64,000 nt of DNA from Siminovitchia acidinfaciens (GTDB taxonomy: Bacteria > Bacillota > Bacilli > Bacillales > Bacillaceae_C). The position numbers and the translations under genes were made by a program. The notes beneath the pieces were generated by a model that worked only from the letters and a program-made list of their open reading frames with translations, made no database searches and was not told where the DNA came from. The stretch lies in the NCBI RefSeq assembly GCF_003605385.1, contig NZ_QYTV02000008.1, positions 1 to 64,000 on the forward strand. The letters run 5' to 3'. Positions 35,336 through 44,105 of this stretch are shown piece by piece. The first letter of the stretch is position 1, and every line of letters starts with the position of its first letter.

Positions 35336-35494
35336 GAGAAAAGAACTACAAGGCAATATTCTATTGGTGAGATTGCAAAAATAACCGATGTAACAGTACG
35401 TACGCTTCATTATTATAATAAATTTGGGATTTTGCTTCTGTATTTTACAGAGCGATCGAAGATCTACGATGCAAAAATTGCATCATTAAAATAA
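35336..35494 (+). pseudogene. MerR family regulator fragment
   Basis: The frame encodes a recognisable MerR N terminus (YSIGEIAKITDVTVRTLHYY, then NKFGIL) but has no usable start codon and stops after about 50 codons, where the usual GYR.Y segment is scrambled (LLLYFTERSKIYDAKIASLK). The effector domain is missing. It lies in the stretch 35101-35624, which otherwise holds nothing supportable. Confidence 0.7.
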
Positions 35495-35624
35495 ATACGA
35501 TTATCGTTACCTATTCAATCACTATTTTACTAACTATTGGGCAGCTAAGATAAGTTATAATTTTGTTAAGTTCTTTGTACGAAACAGCTAACAAATCGTT
35601 TGTCTAATCCTCTTGTTCCCAATG

Positions 35625-35668
35625 AACAATCGGGTGTAATTCCATAAAATGAATTACACCCGATTGTT
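35625..35668 (-). terminator. 18-bp perfect hairpin after the phosphodiesterase gene
   Basis: AACAATCGGGTGTAATTC (35625-35642) and its exact complement (35651-35668) are separated by 8 bases and begin in the stop codon. The T tail on the minus strand is poor, so it may also protect the 3' end. Confidence 0.65.
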
Positions 35669-37136
35669 AACTTTTAGATTGTTTAGAGACTATCCTCAGT
35701 ATGAACTCTTTCATATCGACGTGACGTGGTAATGTTGGTTTCTCTGTAGTTCCTGCAATTACTAACGGGACAAGAGACTCTTGTTTGTGTAAGGAACCGT
35801 GTGCTGCACCACTGAGGTGGAATGGTGTGGACTGAGCTTTAAAGTCACAGCCAGGCTTAGCATTCACCACAATGAAACGCCCCGAATGGGAATGCAAGGC
35901 ACTATAAACCCTAGCCAACGCATCTGGATAATCCCCATAGGACAATTTTTTGTCATTAGTTACGTTCAAATCAAGAAGATCATGATTTCCTTCCATTCTC
36001 CAGCTTTGGTTATATACATCCGTATATTCACCGGTTGGACAGTAATGCAATGAACCTTCTTTCATGCCGGAGGCGATGTGAACGGAGTCTTTTTCCTTCC
36101 AGGCAATAATGTCGATCCGTTGATCACTCTTTAATCGTTCGATAATAGAAGACATCGAAAGGTTTTTATCCAGCAGGTAAATATAAGCCATACGCTGGTT
36201 TACACAAAGGACTAGTTGGTCCTTCTCATGTACTTTGCGCTGAATTCGGGCGATACGATACTCTTTTAGTATTTTGCGCAAATCAATAATAAACTCCCGA
36301 TACTTGGTTCCCGTGGAAGAGTGGCCGTTGTCCCCCATTACCATCCATACATTCCGGTTTAGAGCTTCTTTCCAGCTTGAATACATGCTCAATATTTTTT
36401 GAATTTCCCGATCAATTTTGGCAATGCCTTTTATATCCATTGGTCCCTTAAAATGTATGCGAAAGTCCATATCCTGAAATATACAGAATGTAAACCCTGG
36501 AAGGTTGTTCTTACGAATTAAATGTTGAAGCTCCCTAGTGGTATATTTATCGCTTCCAGCAGCTATTTGCGGTGTATAACCCCACGGCCGTAGTTTGGAA
36601 AAAAGACCTAAAGAAAAAATAGGTGGAGTATTGGTTATCCACTCACCATCTTCGAAGCGGGTCAATGTACTAAAGAGTCGAGGGACATGTAACCTCTTAG
36701 GCGTATTTCCACGATAGACGAAAGAATTAATAGAGGCGGAAGGGATCCCCATACTAGCCAAATCCTCAAAGATTGTAGTAACCTTACTGCTCAAGTGCTC
36801 ATTATTTAGTCGATAGAGCATGTTATGAACGGACCGACGTATGCCTAGCCTGAAGGTTTCACGAAAACCGGTTCCGTAGTTAATGATTTCTTTTTTAGAG
36901 TCATCGAACCAGTTTAATCCAGGCACACGATGCTTGTCAGCATATGTACCTGTTAAAAGACTGCTATCAATCGTTACTGACATTGTTGGAAACGAACTGA
37001 CCATATTGGAGAAATAACTACCGTTTTCTATTAGAAATTTTAAGGCGGGAGCACGTCCAGTTTGGACAGCCATCTCCAGCGGTTCGGGCATTAGTGAATC
37101 GATGTTAAGCAAGATTACCGGTTTTAGTTGACTCAA
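35667..37136 (-). CDS. Type I phosphodiesterase / alkaline phosphatase superfamily protein
   Basis: A 489-residue protein with the metal and nucleophile motifs of the nucleotide pyrophosphatase/phosphodiesterase group: ILLNIDSLMPE near the start, FPTMSVTIDSSLLTGTY with the Thr nucleophile, DMDFRIH, VMGDNGHSSTG and SGAAHGSLHK near the end. No signal peptide is seen, so it is probably cytoplasmic. Substrate unknown; nucleotides or sugar-phosphates are usual. Single-gene unit. Confidence 0.82.
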   Translation of the reverse strand: MSQLKPVILLNIDSLMPEPLEMAVQTGRAPALKFLIENGSYFSNMVSSFPTMSVTIDSSLLTGTYADKHRVPGLNWFDDSKKEIINYGTGFRETFRLGIRRSVHNMLYRLNNEHLSSKVTTIFEDLASMGIPSASINSFVYRGNTPKRLHVPRLFSTLTRFEDGEWITNTPPIFSLGLFSKLRPWGYTPQIAAGSDKYTTRELQHLIRKNNLPGFTFCIFQDMDFRIHFKGPMDIKGIAKIDREIQKILSMYSSWKEALNRNVWMVMGDNGHSSTGTKYREFIIDLRKILKEYRIARIQRKVHEKDQLVLCVNQRMAYIYLLDKNLSMSSIIERLKSDQRIDIIAWKEKDSVHIASGMKEGSLHYCPTGEYTDVYNQSWRMEGNHDLLDLNVTNDKKLSYGDYPDALARVYSALHSHSGRFIVVNAKPGCDFKAQSTPFHLSGAAHGSLHKQESLVPLVIAGTTEKPTLPRHVDMKEFILRIVSKQSKS

Positions 37137-37503
37137 ATTGTTTCATCCTCACGTACTCTCAAATTTAACCCAGGAAGCTGAAAAAAATGAAGGTTTCCTA
37201 CGAGGAACTGTTTATGTTACGATGAAATACTCTATTTATAGTTTGTTTTTTAGTTTTTTTAATACTCTCCACTTTTTTCCTGTATAAGTAAGGCGTTAAT
37301 GAAGTAATCGGTATTGGGATTGGAAGAAGCTTACATTTTTATTAGCGGTCTATTATTTTGACAAGACGAAAAGGAAATACTATATTTTTTATTATTAATT
37401 GTATATATTTCCATACCCTTTATAATATTAAATAGGGTTTTGTAAGCGAATTCAAAATATGTAGGTAATGGTTGTTTTTTTATAAAAAAATAGGAGGGGA
37501 ATC
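37137..37503. other. Gene-free A/T-rich stretch
   Basis: About 367 bases between divergent genes, very A/T-rich, with several TATAAT-like words near 37420-37430. It presumably holds both promoters; no other structure seen. Confidence 0.5.
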
Positions 37504-37899
37504 ATGGGTAGATTAATTCATTTCGAAATTCATGTGGATGACATGGAACGGGCAAAGAAGTTTTATGGAGAGGTATTCGGATGGTCATTTGAAGACTGGA
37601 GCGATTATGCGGGAATGCCTTACTTTGGAGCAGTGACGGGGGAGGCGAATGAACCAGGGATTAACGGTGCTCTGATGCAACGGCAAAGTGCTCCGCCGGA
37701 AGCAAACCAAGCTCTAAATGGATTTACTTGTACTATGGGAGTGGAAAATTACGATTCAACGGAATCTAAAATTATTGAGAATGGCGGTAAGGTAGCAATG
37801 CCCAAATATGCCCTTCCTGGAATGGCGTGGCAGGGATACTATATTGATACCGAAGGAAATATTTTCGGGATTCATCAGCCGGATGAGAATGCAAAATAA
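37504..37899 (+). CDS. VOC family (glyoxalase-like) protein
   Basis: A 131-residue single-unit VOC protein (LIHFEIHVDDMERAKKFYGE, then VFGWSFEDW and the C-terminal DTEGNIFGIHQP) after AGGAGGGG. The group includes glyoxalase-like and resistance proteins; the metal ligands His and Glu/His are only partly clear and the substrate is unknown. It overlaps the start of the next gene. Confidence 0.8.
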   Translation: MGRLIHFEIHVDDMERAKKFYGEVFGWSFEDWSDYAGMPYFGAVTGEANEPGINGALMQRQSAPPEANQALNGFTCTMGVENYDSTESKIIENGGKVAMPKYALPGMAWQGYYIDTEGNIFGIHQPDENAK

Positions 37900-38272
37900 T
37901 ATGAAACCCCAAGACACGGCAGGTATGCTGGATAATGTGCGCAACATTTGTCTTGCACTGCCCGAAGCAGTTGAGCACATCGACGGTTTCGGTCACAACA
38001 CTTTTAAAATCAATGGAAAATCATTTGTAATTTCAGGTGAAAACGAGAAAGGATTCGGCTTATCGTTCAAGTCAGATCGGGAAACTCAAGAAATATTGCT
38101 GCAGAAAGAGTGTTTTTTCAAAACACCATATATCGGGCATCACGGTTGGGTATCTATCCAAAATCCAGCCGGGGAAGTATGGGAAGAATTGACCGATCTA
38201 ATTCAAGAAGCCTATTTACGTGCGGCTCCGAAGCGTTTGGTTAAGCAATGGCTTGATTTGCATAAAAAATAA
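37889..38272 (+). CDS. MmcQ/YjbR family protein
   Basis: About 127 residues of the MmcQ/YjbR fold (VRNICLALPEAVEHIDGFGH, then FKINGKSFVISGENEKG and HHGWVSIQ), a CyaY-like DNA-binding-type fold of unknown role. The start is ambiguous: ATG at 37889 overlaps the VOC gene by 11 bases, ATG at 37901 follows its stop. Either way the genes are coupled. Confidence 0.8.
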   Translation: MQNNMKPQDTAGMLDNVRNICLALPEAVEHIDGFGHNTFKINGKSFVISGENEKGFGLSFKSDRETQEILLQKECFFKTPYIGHHGWVSIQNPAGEVWEELTDLIQEAYLRAAPKRLVKQWLDLHKK

Positions 38273-38303
38273 AGAAAGGCAAGAAATCTGCCTTTCTTTT
38301 TTA
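38273..38303 (+). terminator. Terminator after MmcQ/YjbR gene
   Basis: AGAAAGGCA/TGCCTTTCT 9-bp stem with a T run after it. Confidence 0.85.
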
Positions 38304-38381
38304 CGTTCCATTATTAGCTATACACGCCTCGTACCTGTGTAAATAGCTATTTAAAAAGACCGCCTAGGTCTAAAAATGACA

Positions 38382-38627
38382 TTATTTAGACTGGAATTTT
38401 TCCTGAAGTTTATTATAATACCGCACACTAGTTATAGCACCTTCGTCCACCATTTCGGCGTCATCTATGTTCGAAGGCTTGCCCAAATTTTTAACATATG
38501 ATGAATTTAACCTTTTTATTGCTTTATTAAGCTGTCCTTGTACTTTCCGACGATTCTCACTTTTTGACAGATACGCCGCACCGGTAACTACTCCGGCTAC
38601 CCCAACTAATTTTGTGAATTTCCCCAT
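38382..38627 (-). CDS. Small hypothetical protein
   Basis: An 81-residue basic protein after AAAGGATG. The N terminus is weakly hydrophobic (LVGVAGVVTGAAYLS) and is followed by a charged helical region (ENRRKVQGQLNKAIKRL). It recalls short YtxH-like membrane-associated stress proteins but I cannot assign a family. Confidence 0.55.
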   Translation of the reverse strand: MGKFTKLVGVAGVVTGAAYLSKSENRRKVQGQLNKAIKRLNSSYVKNLGKPSNIDDAEMVDEGAITSVRYYNKLQEKFQSK

Positions 38628-39044
38628 TGAATCAGCATCCTTTCATTAGAATGTTAAACCAATGACCGTAATACCATTTACAAAACGTTTTTCCATCATT
38701 ATTATCTCATATGGGTAGGTGAAAAGGAAATTAATCAAATTACTTCCCTCTTTGGGCGAGGGATACCCGCCGAGCGTGATTATTCTATTGAAGCGCATAG
38801 GTAAATACTTTTTACTCATGGTATCTTATAATAAAAAAAGAAATTCAAAGAAGCAGAAGTTATGTAATACTCATTACCAAGCAACATTCTTATGAATGGG
38901 TTAACGAAGAAGTCTTTCGAGTAGACTTTTTTACACTTTTTTTCGATTTCCTCAAATCTCTTCTCTCTTGATATGAATATGAGAGGGGGGAGTTGAGAGA
39001 GAAGAGCAGGAGGGGGATATGTTTTTTGTTTTTTTATCAATTCG
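38628..39044. other. Gene-free stretch
   Basis: About 417 bases with a plus-strand hairpin AAGTCTTTCGAGTAGACTT plus TTTTT near 38909-38935 and a purine-rich run GAGAGGGGGGAG near 38980. No supportable gene. Confidence 0.45.
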
Positions 39045-40028
39045 TTATTCTGCTTTTTCCAATATCTCCAGTATGCTGTCAATCACAACCGTTGGTTGAT
39101 CATGATGAATGTAGTGGCTGGAATGTTCAACGATGTGTCTCTGACTGTTGGTTGATAACTGAAGTAATGCATCTTGTGAGTTCTGCCAGTCTTTGTGCTC
39201 TTTTTCTTCGGCTCTGGATGAAAGAATTATTAATGGAAGATCTCCGAAACCTTCTTCTTGAACAAGTTTAAGCTGCTTTTCATCAGTTGTAGTCATAAAT
39301 TTGATTTCACTTTTCTGGTCTTCGTTATAAAAACTGCGGTATAAAAATTCCTTCGATCTTTCATCAGACATAGCTGCTTCTGGAACAGGCAATATGCCTA
39401 AATCACCCATTAACCTCATAACGCCCAACTCCCTCAACGACTCTTGGAAAAATAAAGCCGAATCTGTTACTTCAGGACTTTTCCCTATAAGAGAGGAGTC
39501 CAATAATACCATTCCTGCCACTTGATTCGGGTAGCGGTGGGCAAATAGTTGCATGTTAAAACCACCAAAAGAATGGCCGACCAAAATGAATGGTCCCTCT
39601 TCATTTGAAACTTCTAACATTTTATGGAGATCGTTTATGATTTGCTCGCTGGTCCGATCATTATGCGCTTGGTCACTCCACCCGTAACCTGCACGATCAT
39701 AGGTAATCACTCTAGTCGTTTTAGCCAATTCAGGTTGAATATATCTCCAATCCGAAACAGAAGAAGGGGTGCCAGATCCAGATTCTAATATTATTGTAGG
39801 AAGATCAGTTTTTTTACCCGTTGCGTACATATGGAGTTGATAATCACCTATATCAAACAATTCACCAACAGGCGGATATTTAGAAAAACTGGAATTGGAT
39901 AAGAAAGATTGATAAATGAATGTAGAAACAAAAGCGAAAATTGAAATAATAGTCGTTAATATTAGAGCTTTTAGCCCCTTTTTTCTTTTTGATCTGTTTT
40001 CTAACTGTGCTTCCATTGCATCATCCAC
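39045..40028 (-). CDS. Membrane-anchored alpha/beta hydrolase
   Basis: A 327-residue protein with an N-terminal membrane helix (ALILTTIISIFAFVSTFIY, residues 20-38) and an alpha/beta hydrolase domain: ILESGSGTPSS (oxyanion region), VITYDRAGYGWSD, the nucleophile elbow VGHSFGGFN, and the catalytic His in VEHSSHYIHHDQP near the C terminus. Likely an extracytoplasmic esterase or lipase; substrate unknown. Confidence 0.85.
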   Translation of the reverse strand: MDDAMEAQLENRSKRKKGLKALILTTIISIFAFVSTFIYQSFLSNSSFSKYPPVGELFDIGDYQLHMYATGKKTDLPTIILESGSGTPSSVSDWRYIQPELAKTTRVITYDRAGYGWSDQAHNDRTSEQIINDLHKMLEVSNEEGPFILVGHSFGGFNMQLFAHRYPNQVAGMVLLDSSLIGKSPEVTDSALFFQESLRELGVMRLMGDLGILPVPEAAMSDERSKEFLYRSFYNEDQKSEIKFMTTTDEKQLKLVQEEGFGDLPLIILSSRAEEKEHKDWQNSQDALLQLSTNSQRHIVEHSSHYIHHDQPTVVIDSILEILEKAE

Positions 40029-40208
40029 TCAATTCTTATTGGATTTGTCTGTATCCCGCTGATAGTTATGGAGATTTTAAAGGTCCTCTATTTAAAAACA
40101 CCCTTCTTAAGAGTAGCTCATGGTTTAATTTGAATTTGAAGTTTAATCTGCTATTTTGATAAACCAGTACAAAAACTACTATAAGAAGAAAAATAAGCCT
40201 TGAAAGGC

Positions 40209-40808
40209 CTATCCCCACTGTTCTTTATGTTTCTTTAATCCTTCTTCACCATAAAAGTGCATGATGTATTGTTCTTCCTTTTCAAATGTCCTCTTTTTTA
40301 TTTCGTAACCATATTCATCATCACCTGTTAAAACATTTTTTGCAGCCATGAAGTCTTTATCGATATCGGTAAAGTTTTCTTGGCTCCATTTATTCAGAAT
40401 CTCTTCGAGGACAGGATCTGAGTCGATAGTTTTGGCTTTTTCTTTAAGAAAGGCAATGTTCTCTCTGGTAATCTGAGGGCGATGACGAATTATAGTTCCT
40501 GCTATCTCAAAGTTTTCATTTTCATGTAGTTTTACTTTCTGTAAAGCCATGGCCATTATATTACTGGCCAGGAACTCTTCGTCTTCAATCTCTCCCATTT
40601 CTGTAGCAATTCGTTCTCTTGCTTCTTCGGATAAAGAATATTCCTCAACGATGGGCGAGATTTTTGGTTCTGCATTTTCTTTTGTTTCCACTTGGGTATT
40701 GTTTCTGTCGCTTTGATTAGAATTTGCGTTTTCATCATTAGGTAATAATAGAATCGCACCTCCAACCACTATTGCCATTCCGAATATGAATATTAATATC
40801 TTCTTCAT
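40209..40808 (-). CDS. Exported or membrane-anchored hypothetical protein, paralog 1
   Basis: A 199-residue protein with an N-terminal hydrophobic segment (ILIFIFGMAIVVGGAILLL), an Asn/Glu-rich linker, and a C-terminal domain of about 130 residues. That domain shares an outline with its upstream neighbour: a MA..QKV helix, a basic segment, an EILNKWSQENF block and a DD.YGYE segment. It lies 12 bases after that neighbour, so the two are an operon of diverged paralogs. The neighbour recalls DUF6241. Function unknown. Confidence 0.6.
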   Translation of the reverse strand: MKKILIFIFGMAIVVGGAILLLPNDENANSNQSDRNNTQVETKENAEPKISPIVEEYSLSEEARERIATEMGEIEDEEFLASNIMAMALQKVKLHENENFEIAGTIIRHRPQITRENIAFLKEKAKTIDSDPVLEEILNKWSQENFTDIDKDFMAAKNVLTGDDEYGYEIKKRTFEKEEQYIMHFYGEEGLKKHKEQWG

Positions 40809-40820
40809 GTGCTTCTCCTA

Positions 40821-41351
40821 TCACTTGAAATTGTTTCTAATAAATTCCACTTCTTCAGCCTGGGACATCGTATCATAAGCACGGCCTACTGTACCGCCCT
40901 GATATTCCCAGAAATAGTTATGATCTTCATCGGCACTTAAGAAATTGTTGTTCTCCCATTTTTGAAGGATATGCAACAAATCCTCCTTCAATCCAGCGTC
41001 ATCAAAGTCTCTTTTGGAAACTACTTCGTAAACCTGTTTAATTGTATCTTCAGTCATAGGGATTGCTCCCCATTTATCTTCAGCCCGAACTTTTTGGTGA
41101 GTCATTTTGTGCATTACCGATATAATTTCATCATCAGTAGAATTTTTATCGAGATCGACTTCATAATCAATACCACCAATCAATTGGGTTTGTTCCATGA
41201 ATTCCTCTTCACTAATACCTGCGGCTTCAGCTTTTTTTTCAACCTCAGCTTGCTTCTGCTCGTCTTGATGAACCAAATATTTGTAGGCCCCAAATAAACC
41301 CAAGACTATAACTGACAAAGATGCAGCAGCAATAATTAGAATTTTTTTCAC
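40821..41351 (-). CDS. Exported or membrane-anchored hypothetical protein, paralog 2 (DUF6241-like)
   Basis: A 176-residue protein with an N-terminal membrane anchor (ILIIAAASLSVIVLGLFGAY), a charged linker, and a domain containing MHKMTHQKVRAEDKWG, LLHILQKWENNNF and YFWEYQGGTVGRA. I associate this with DUF6241 from memory, with modest certainty. GGAGGAAATA-type site precedes the ATG. It is the first gene of the paralogous pair. Confidence 0.62.
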   Translation of the reverse strand: MKKILIIAAASLSVIVLGLFGAYKYLVHQDEQKQAEVEKKAEAAGISEEEFMEQTQLIGGIDYEVDLDKNSTDDEIISVMHKMTHQKVRAEDKWGAIPMTEDTIKQVYEVVSKRDFDDAGLKEDLLHILQKWENNNFLSADEDHNYFWEYQGGTVGRAYDTMSQAEEVEFIRNNFK

Positions 41352-41534
41352 GGTATTTCCTCCAATTGGAAAATTAATTCAAATATTATTATAACAAATC
41401 TAAAAATTGTATAAATAAATTTACCGGAAAAAAGACTCGTCAAAGAGGGACAGTGAACGCCAATTTTTATGAAAAATTGAATGCTAAACGGTAATAAAAT
41501 TCGATTAATTGCAGCAAGGCAAGTCAATGATTTA

Positions 41535-41569
41535 GATAAAAAAAGACTCCTACATTCCGTAGAAGTCTT
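41535..41569 (-). terminator. Terminator of the tRNA-Leu gene
   Basis: On the minus strand AGACTTCTAC-GGAAT-GTAGGAGTCT is followed by seven T, 17 bases after the tRNA end. Confidence 0.85.
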
Positions 41570-41586
41570 GATAGGTATACTGTTGA

Positions 41587-41669
41587 TGCCGTGAGTGGGA
41601 GTCGAACCCACACGCCCTCGCGGACACTAGAACCTGAATCTAGCGCGTCTGCCTTTCCGCCACCACGGC
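41587..41669 (-). tRNA. tRNA-Leu (anticodon CAG)
   Basis: An 83-base type II tRNA: acceptor GCCGTGG pairing with the CTCACGGCA end, D-arm, anticodon stem CTAGA/TCTAG with loop TTCAGGT giving CAG, a variable arm (GTGTCCGCGAGGGCGT), and GGTTCGACTCC in the T-arm. CCA is not encoded. It stands alone with its own promoter and terminator. Confidence 0.95.
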
Positions 41670-41687
41670 AAGGAATCTAGCTTCATT

Positions 41688-41696
41688 ATTATAACA
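41688..41696 (-). promoter_or_regulatory. Extended -10 promoter of tRNA-Leu
   Basis: TGTTATAAT on the minus strand (TGN plus TATAAT) lies 19 bases before the tRNA 5' end. The -35 is weak. Confidence 0.5.
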
Positions 41697-41953
41697 TAAA
41701 TCCAAGGCTTGAATAGGTTTTTTTATGAAAATGCTTTTGAAAAAAAGGGAGGAACTGGTACATGATTTTTGTATACGGTGGAACAACTTCCTTCTAAATA
41801 TTAAAAAAGCTCTTCCATTTTTGTTAAATAAGGAATTTTTTGGGGTAACAAACAAAAGATAAAGGTGTCGCCAATTAAAAAGTTTTGGGGAATAATTTTT
41901 CTACCCAAGAACCTGCGTTGCTGGCATCATAATAAATGTTTGGAGGGTATAGA

Positions 41954-43444
41954 ATGTCTGTTGTGGACAAACAGAAAATTGTATCCAGTGTTCCCCAAAA
42001 AGGTTTTTTTGGACACCCAAAAGGGCTTTTTACTTTATTCTTTACGGAGTTTTGGGAGCGCTTCTCATATTATGGGATGAGGGCAATCCTGGTTTTTTAT
42101 ATGTATTATGAAGTGTCCAAAGGCGGTTTGGGCATCGATGAAAAAACTGCTCTTTCGATTGTGTCCATTTATGGTTCACTCGTTTATATGTCGGGGATAA
42201 TTGGAGGGTGGTTGGCCGATAGGATATTCGGTACTTCAAAGGCTGTCTTTTATGGCGGGATTCTGATTATGTTAGGCCATATTGCTCTTGCTATGCCTGG
42301 AGGACTACCGATGTTCTTTGTTTCTATGGTTCTCATTGTAATCGGCACCGGCTTGCTTAAGCCGAATGTATCTGCAATGGTCGGTGATATATATAGTGAG
42401 AAGGATGATCGCAGAGACGCCGGGTTCAGTATTTTTTACATGGGGATTAACCTGGGAGCTTTCATTTCCCCTTTGCTTACAGGGGCTGTCATGGATTATA
42501 GTTTCCACTTGGGATTTGCCTTCGCTGCTGTTGGTATGTTCTTCGGACTCTTAGTTTATCTCTTTACAAAGAAGAAAAGTTTGGGACTGGCAGGTACTTA
42601 TATTGCCAATCCTTTATCTCCTGCCGAGAAGAAAAAGGTCTATCTTATCATTGGAGGCGCTGCCCTTCTACTGGGAATTGTTTTAGTCGTCACAATTCCA
42701 ACAGGATTGCTTACGATACAATCATTCATTGCTCTCGTTGGAATTTTAGGTTTTCTAATACCAACCTTATATTTCGTCTTTATGTATCGCAGCCCCAAAA
42801 CAACAGAAGTGGAACGTTCCCGCGTTCTGGCTTTTATTCCGTTATTTCTGGCTTCGGTCATGTTTTGGTCTATTCAAGAACAAGGGGCAACTATTCTTGC
42901 CAACTTTGCGGATAAAAGAACTCAGTTGGACGTTGCAGGAATTCACCTGTCGCCTGCGTGGTTTCAGTCATTGAATCCTTTATTCATCATCCTGCTAGCT
43001 CCGGTTTTTGCTTGGTTATGGGTGAAATTGGGAGAACGCCAGCCCACGATCCCACAAAAGTTTTCATTGGGATTATTGTTTGCAGGCCTTTCCTTTCTCA
43101 TCATTTTATTGCCAGCATATTTCGGAGGTGCCAATTCATTGGTGCATCCGATCTGGCTTGTCCTAAGTTACCTAATTGTTGTAATCGGTGAATTATGTTT
43201 GTCACCTGTCGGGCTATCTGCCGCCACGAAATTAGCGCCTGCTGCATTCTCGGCACAAACAATGAGCCTATGGTTTCTTTCCAATGCGGCAGCCCAGGGA
43301 CTGAATGCACAGATTGTGAAGTTTTATCATAAAGAAACAGAAATGCTGTATTTCGGCGTCATAGGTGTTATCGCCATCTTGCTAAGTATCATTTTATTTC
43401 TTGCCACACCATTAATTCAAAGACAGATGAAAGGTGTGCGGTAA
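41954..43444 (+). CDS. Proton-dependent oligopeptide transporter (POT/PTR2)
   Basis: About 496 residues, starting at ATG 41954 after GGAGGG. It has fourteen predicted helices and the POT signatures: FFTEFWERFSYYGMRAILVF in helix 1, FSIFYMGINLGAFISP (PTR2 motif 2) and EQQ-type IQEQGATIL in helix 7. It imports di- and tripeptides with protons, like DtpT. A monocistronic unit with a terminator. Confidence 0.9.
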   Translation: MSVVDKQKIVSSVPQKGFFGHPKGLFTLFFTEFWERFSYYGMRAILVFYMYYEVSKGGLGIDEKTALSIVSIYGSLVYMSGIIGGWLADRIFGTSKAVFYGGILIMLGHIALAMPGGLPMFFVSMVLIVIGTGLLKPNVSAMVGDIYSEKDDRRDAGFSIFYMGINLGAFISPLLTGAVMDYSFHLGFAFAAVGMFFGLLVYLFTKKKSLGLAGTYIANPLSPAEKKKVYLIIGGAALLLGIVLVVTIPTGLLTIQSFIALVGILGFLIPTLYFVFMYRSPKTTEVERSRVLAFIPLFLASVMFWSIQEQGATILANFADKRTQLDVAGIHLSPAWFQSLNPLFIILLAPVFAWLWVKLGERQPTIPQKFSLGLLFAGLSFLIILLPAYFGGANSLVHPIWLVLSYLIVVIGELCLSPVGLSAATKLAPAAFSAQTMSLWFLSNAAAQGLNAQIVKFYHKETEMLYFGVIGVIAILLSIILFLATPLIQRQMKGVR

Positions 43445-43507
43445 TGTTGTTATACTTCCGGCATGGCTTCTAAACAGGTTGCCTGTCCGTGTAAATTTCA
43501 CGAAAAG

Positions 43508-43540
43508 CCACCCTTCAGTAAATTTGAAGGGTGGTTTTTA
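43508..43540 (+). terminator. Terminator after peptide transporter gene
   Basis: CCACCCTTCA pairs with TGAAGGGTGG (loop GTAAAT), followed by TTTTTAAT. Confidence 0.88.
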
Positions 43541-44105
43541 ATGTCATATCTTGCTGTATATTAACGAAAGGTTATCGATGGAGGAAGCGTCATTTCATTG
43601 TATGATATATACGAACTATTAAAAGAAGAGAATGCTGGTAATTACAATGGAAAGTTTAAATGAACAGAGGGGGCAATGCAAAAGTTATCTAAAATTTCAA
43701 GGTGCGTCCAAGCCTTTAGATGAAGATAGTAATACAGAGAGATTAGGCCTACGGTTGGAAATCTGAATTCCTGATCTGAAAGTACATACGTCTAATCGAA
43801 AGCTTGAAGTCCTTATATAGATAAATTAATGCGATTTTCAACAGTAACAGAAAGTCATATTATTTGTATGAATAATGTATTGACTGGGGTCTCATAGTGA
43901 AACCCGTGGAACAAATCAAAAAAATGTTTGCAAATTATGACTCTGTACGACAATTGCTTTGTAAATCCTCTAAGGATCGAACGTTTGTGACAAATATTTT
44001 TAATTTTCAAAATTATGAAAAGGTCAATAGCTGACTTGGTTTGGAGAAAAAGAAAAACGGGTATTCCATCATTGATTTTAATACATGCATAGGGGGAATG
44101 CGGTC
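43541..44105. other. Stretch without a supportable gene
   Basis: Two short frames, 43647-43766 (39 codons) and 43897-44034 (45 codons, starting MKPVEQIKKMFANYDSVRQL), have protein-like composition but weak or no ribosome binding sites. They could be decayed or very small genes. Nothing else is seen. Confidence 0.4.

Noticed and set aside
41348-41611. 87-residue minus-strand ORF
   Set aside because: It starts in tRNA-Leu and crosses that tRNA's terminator.
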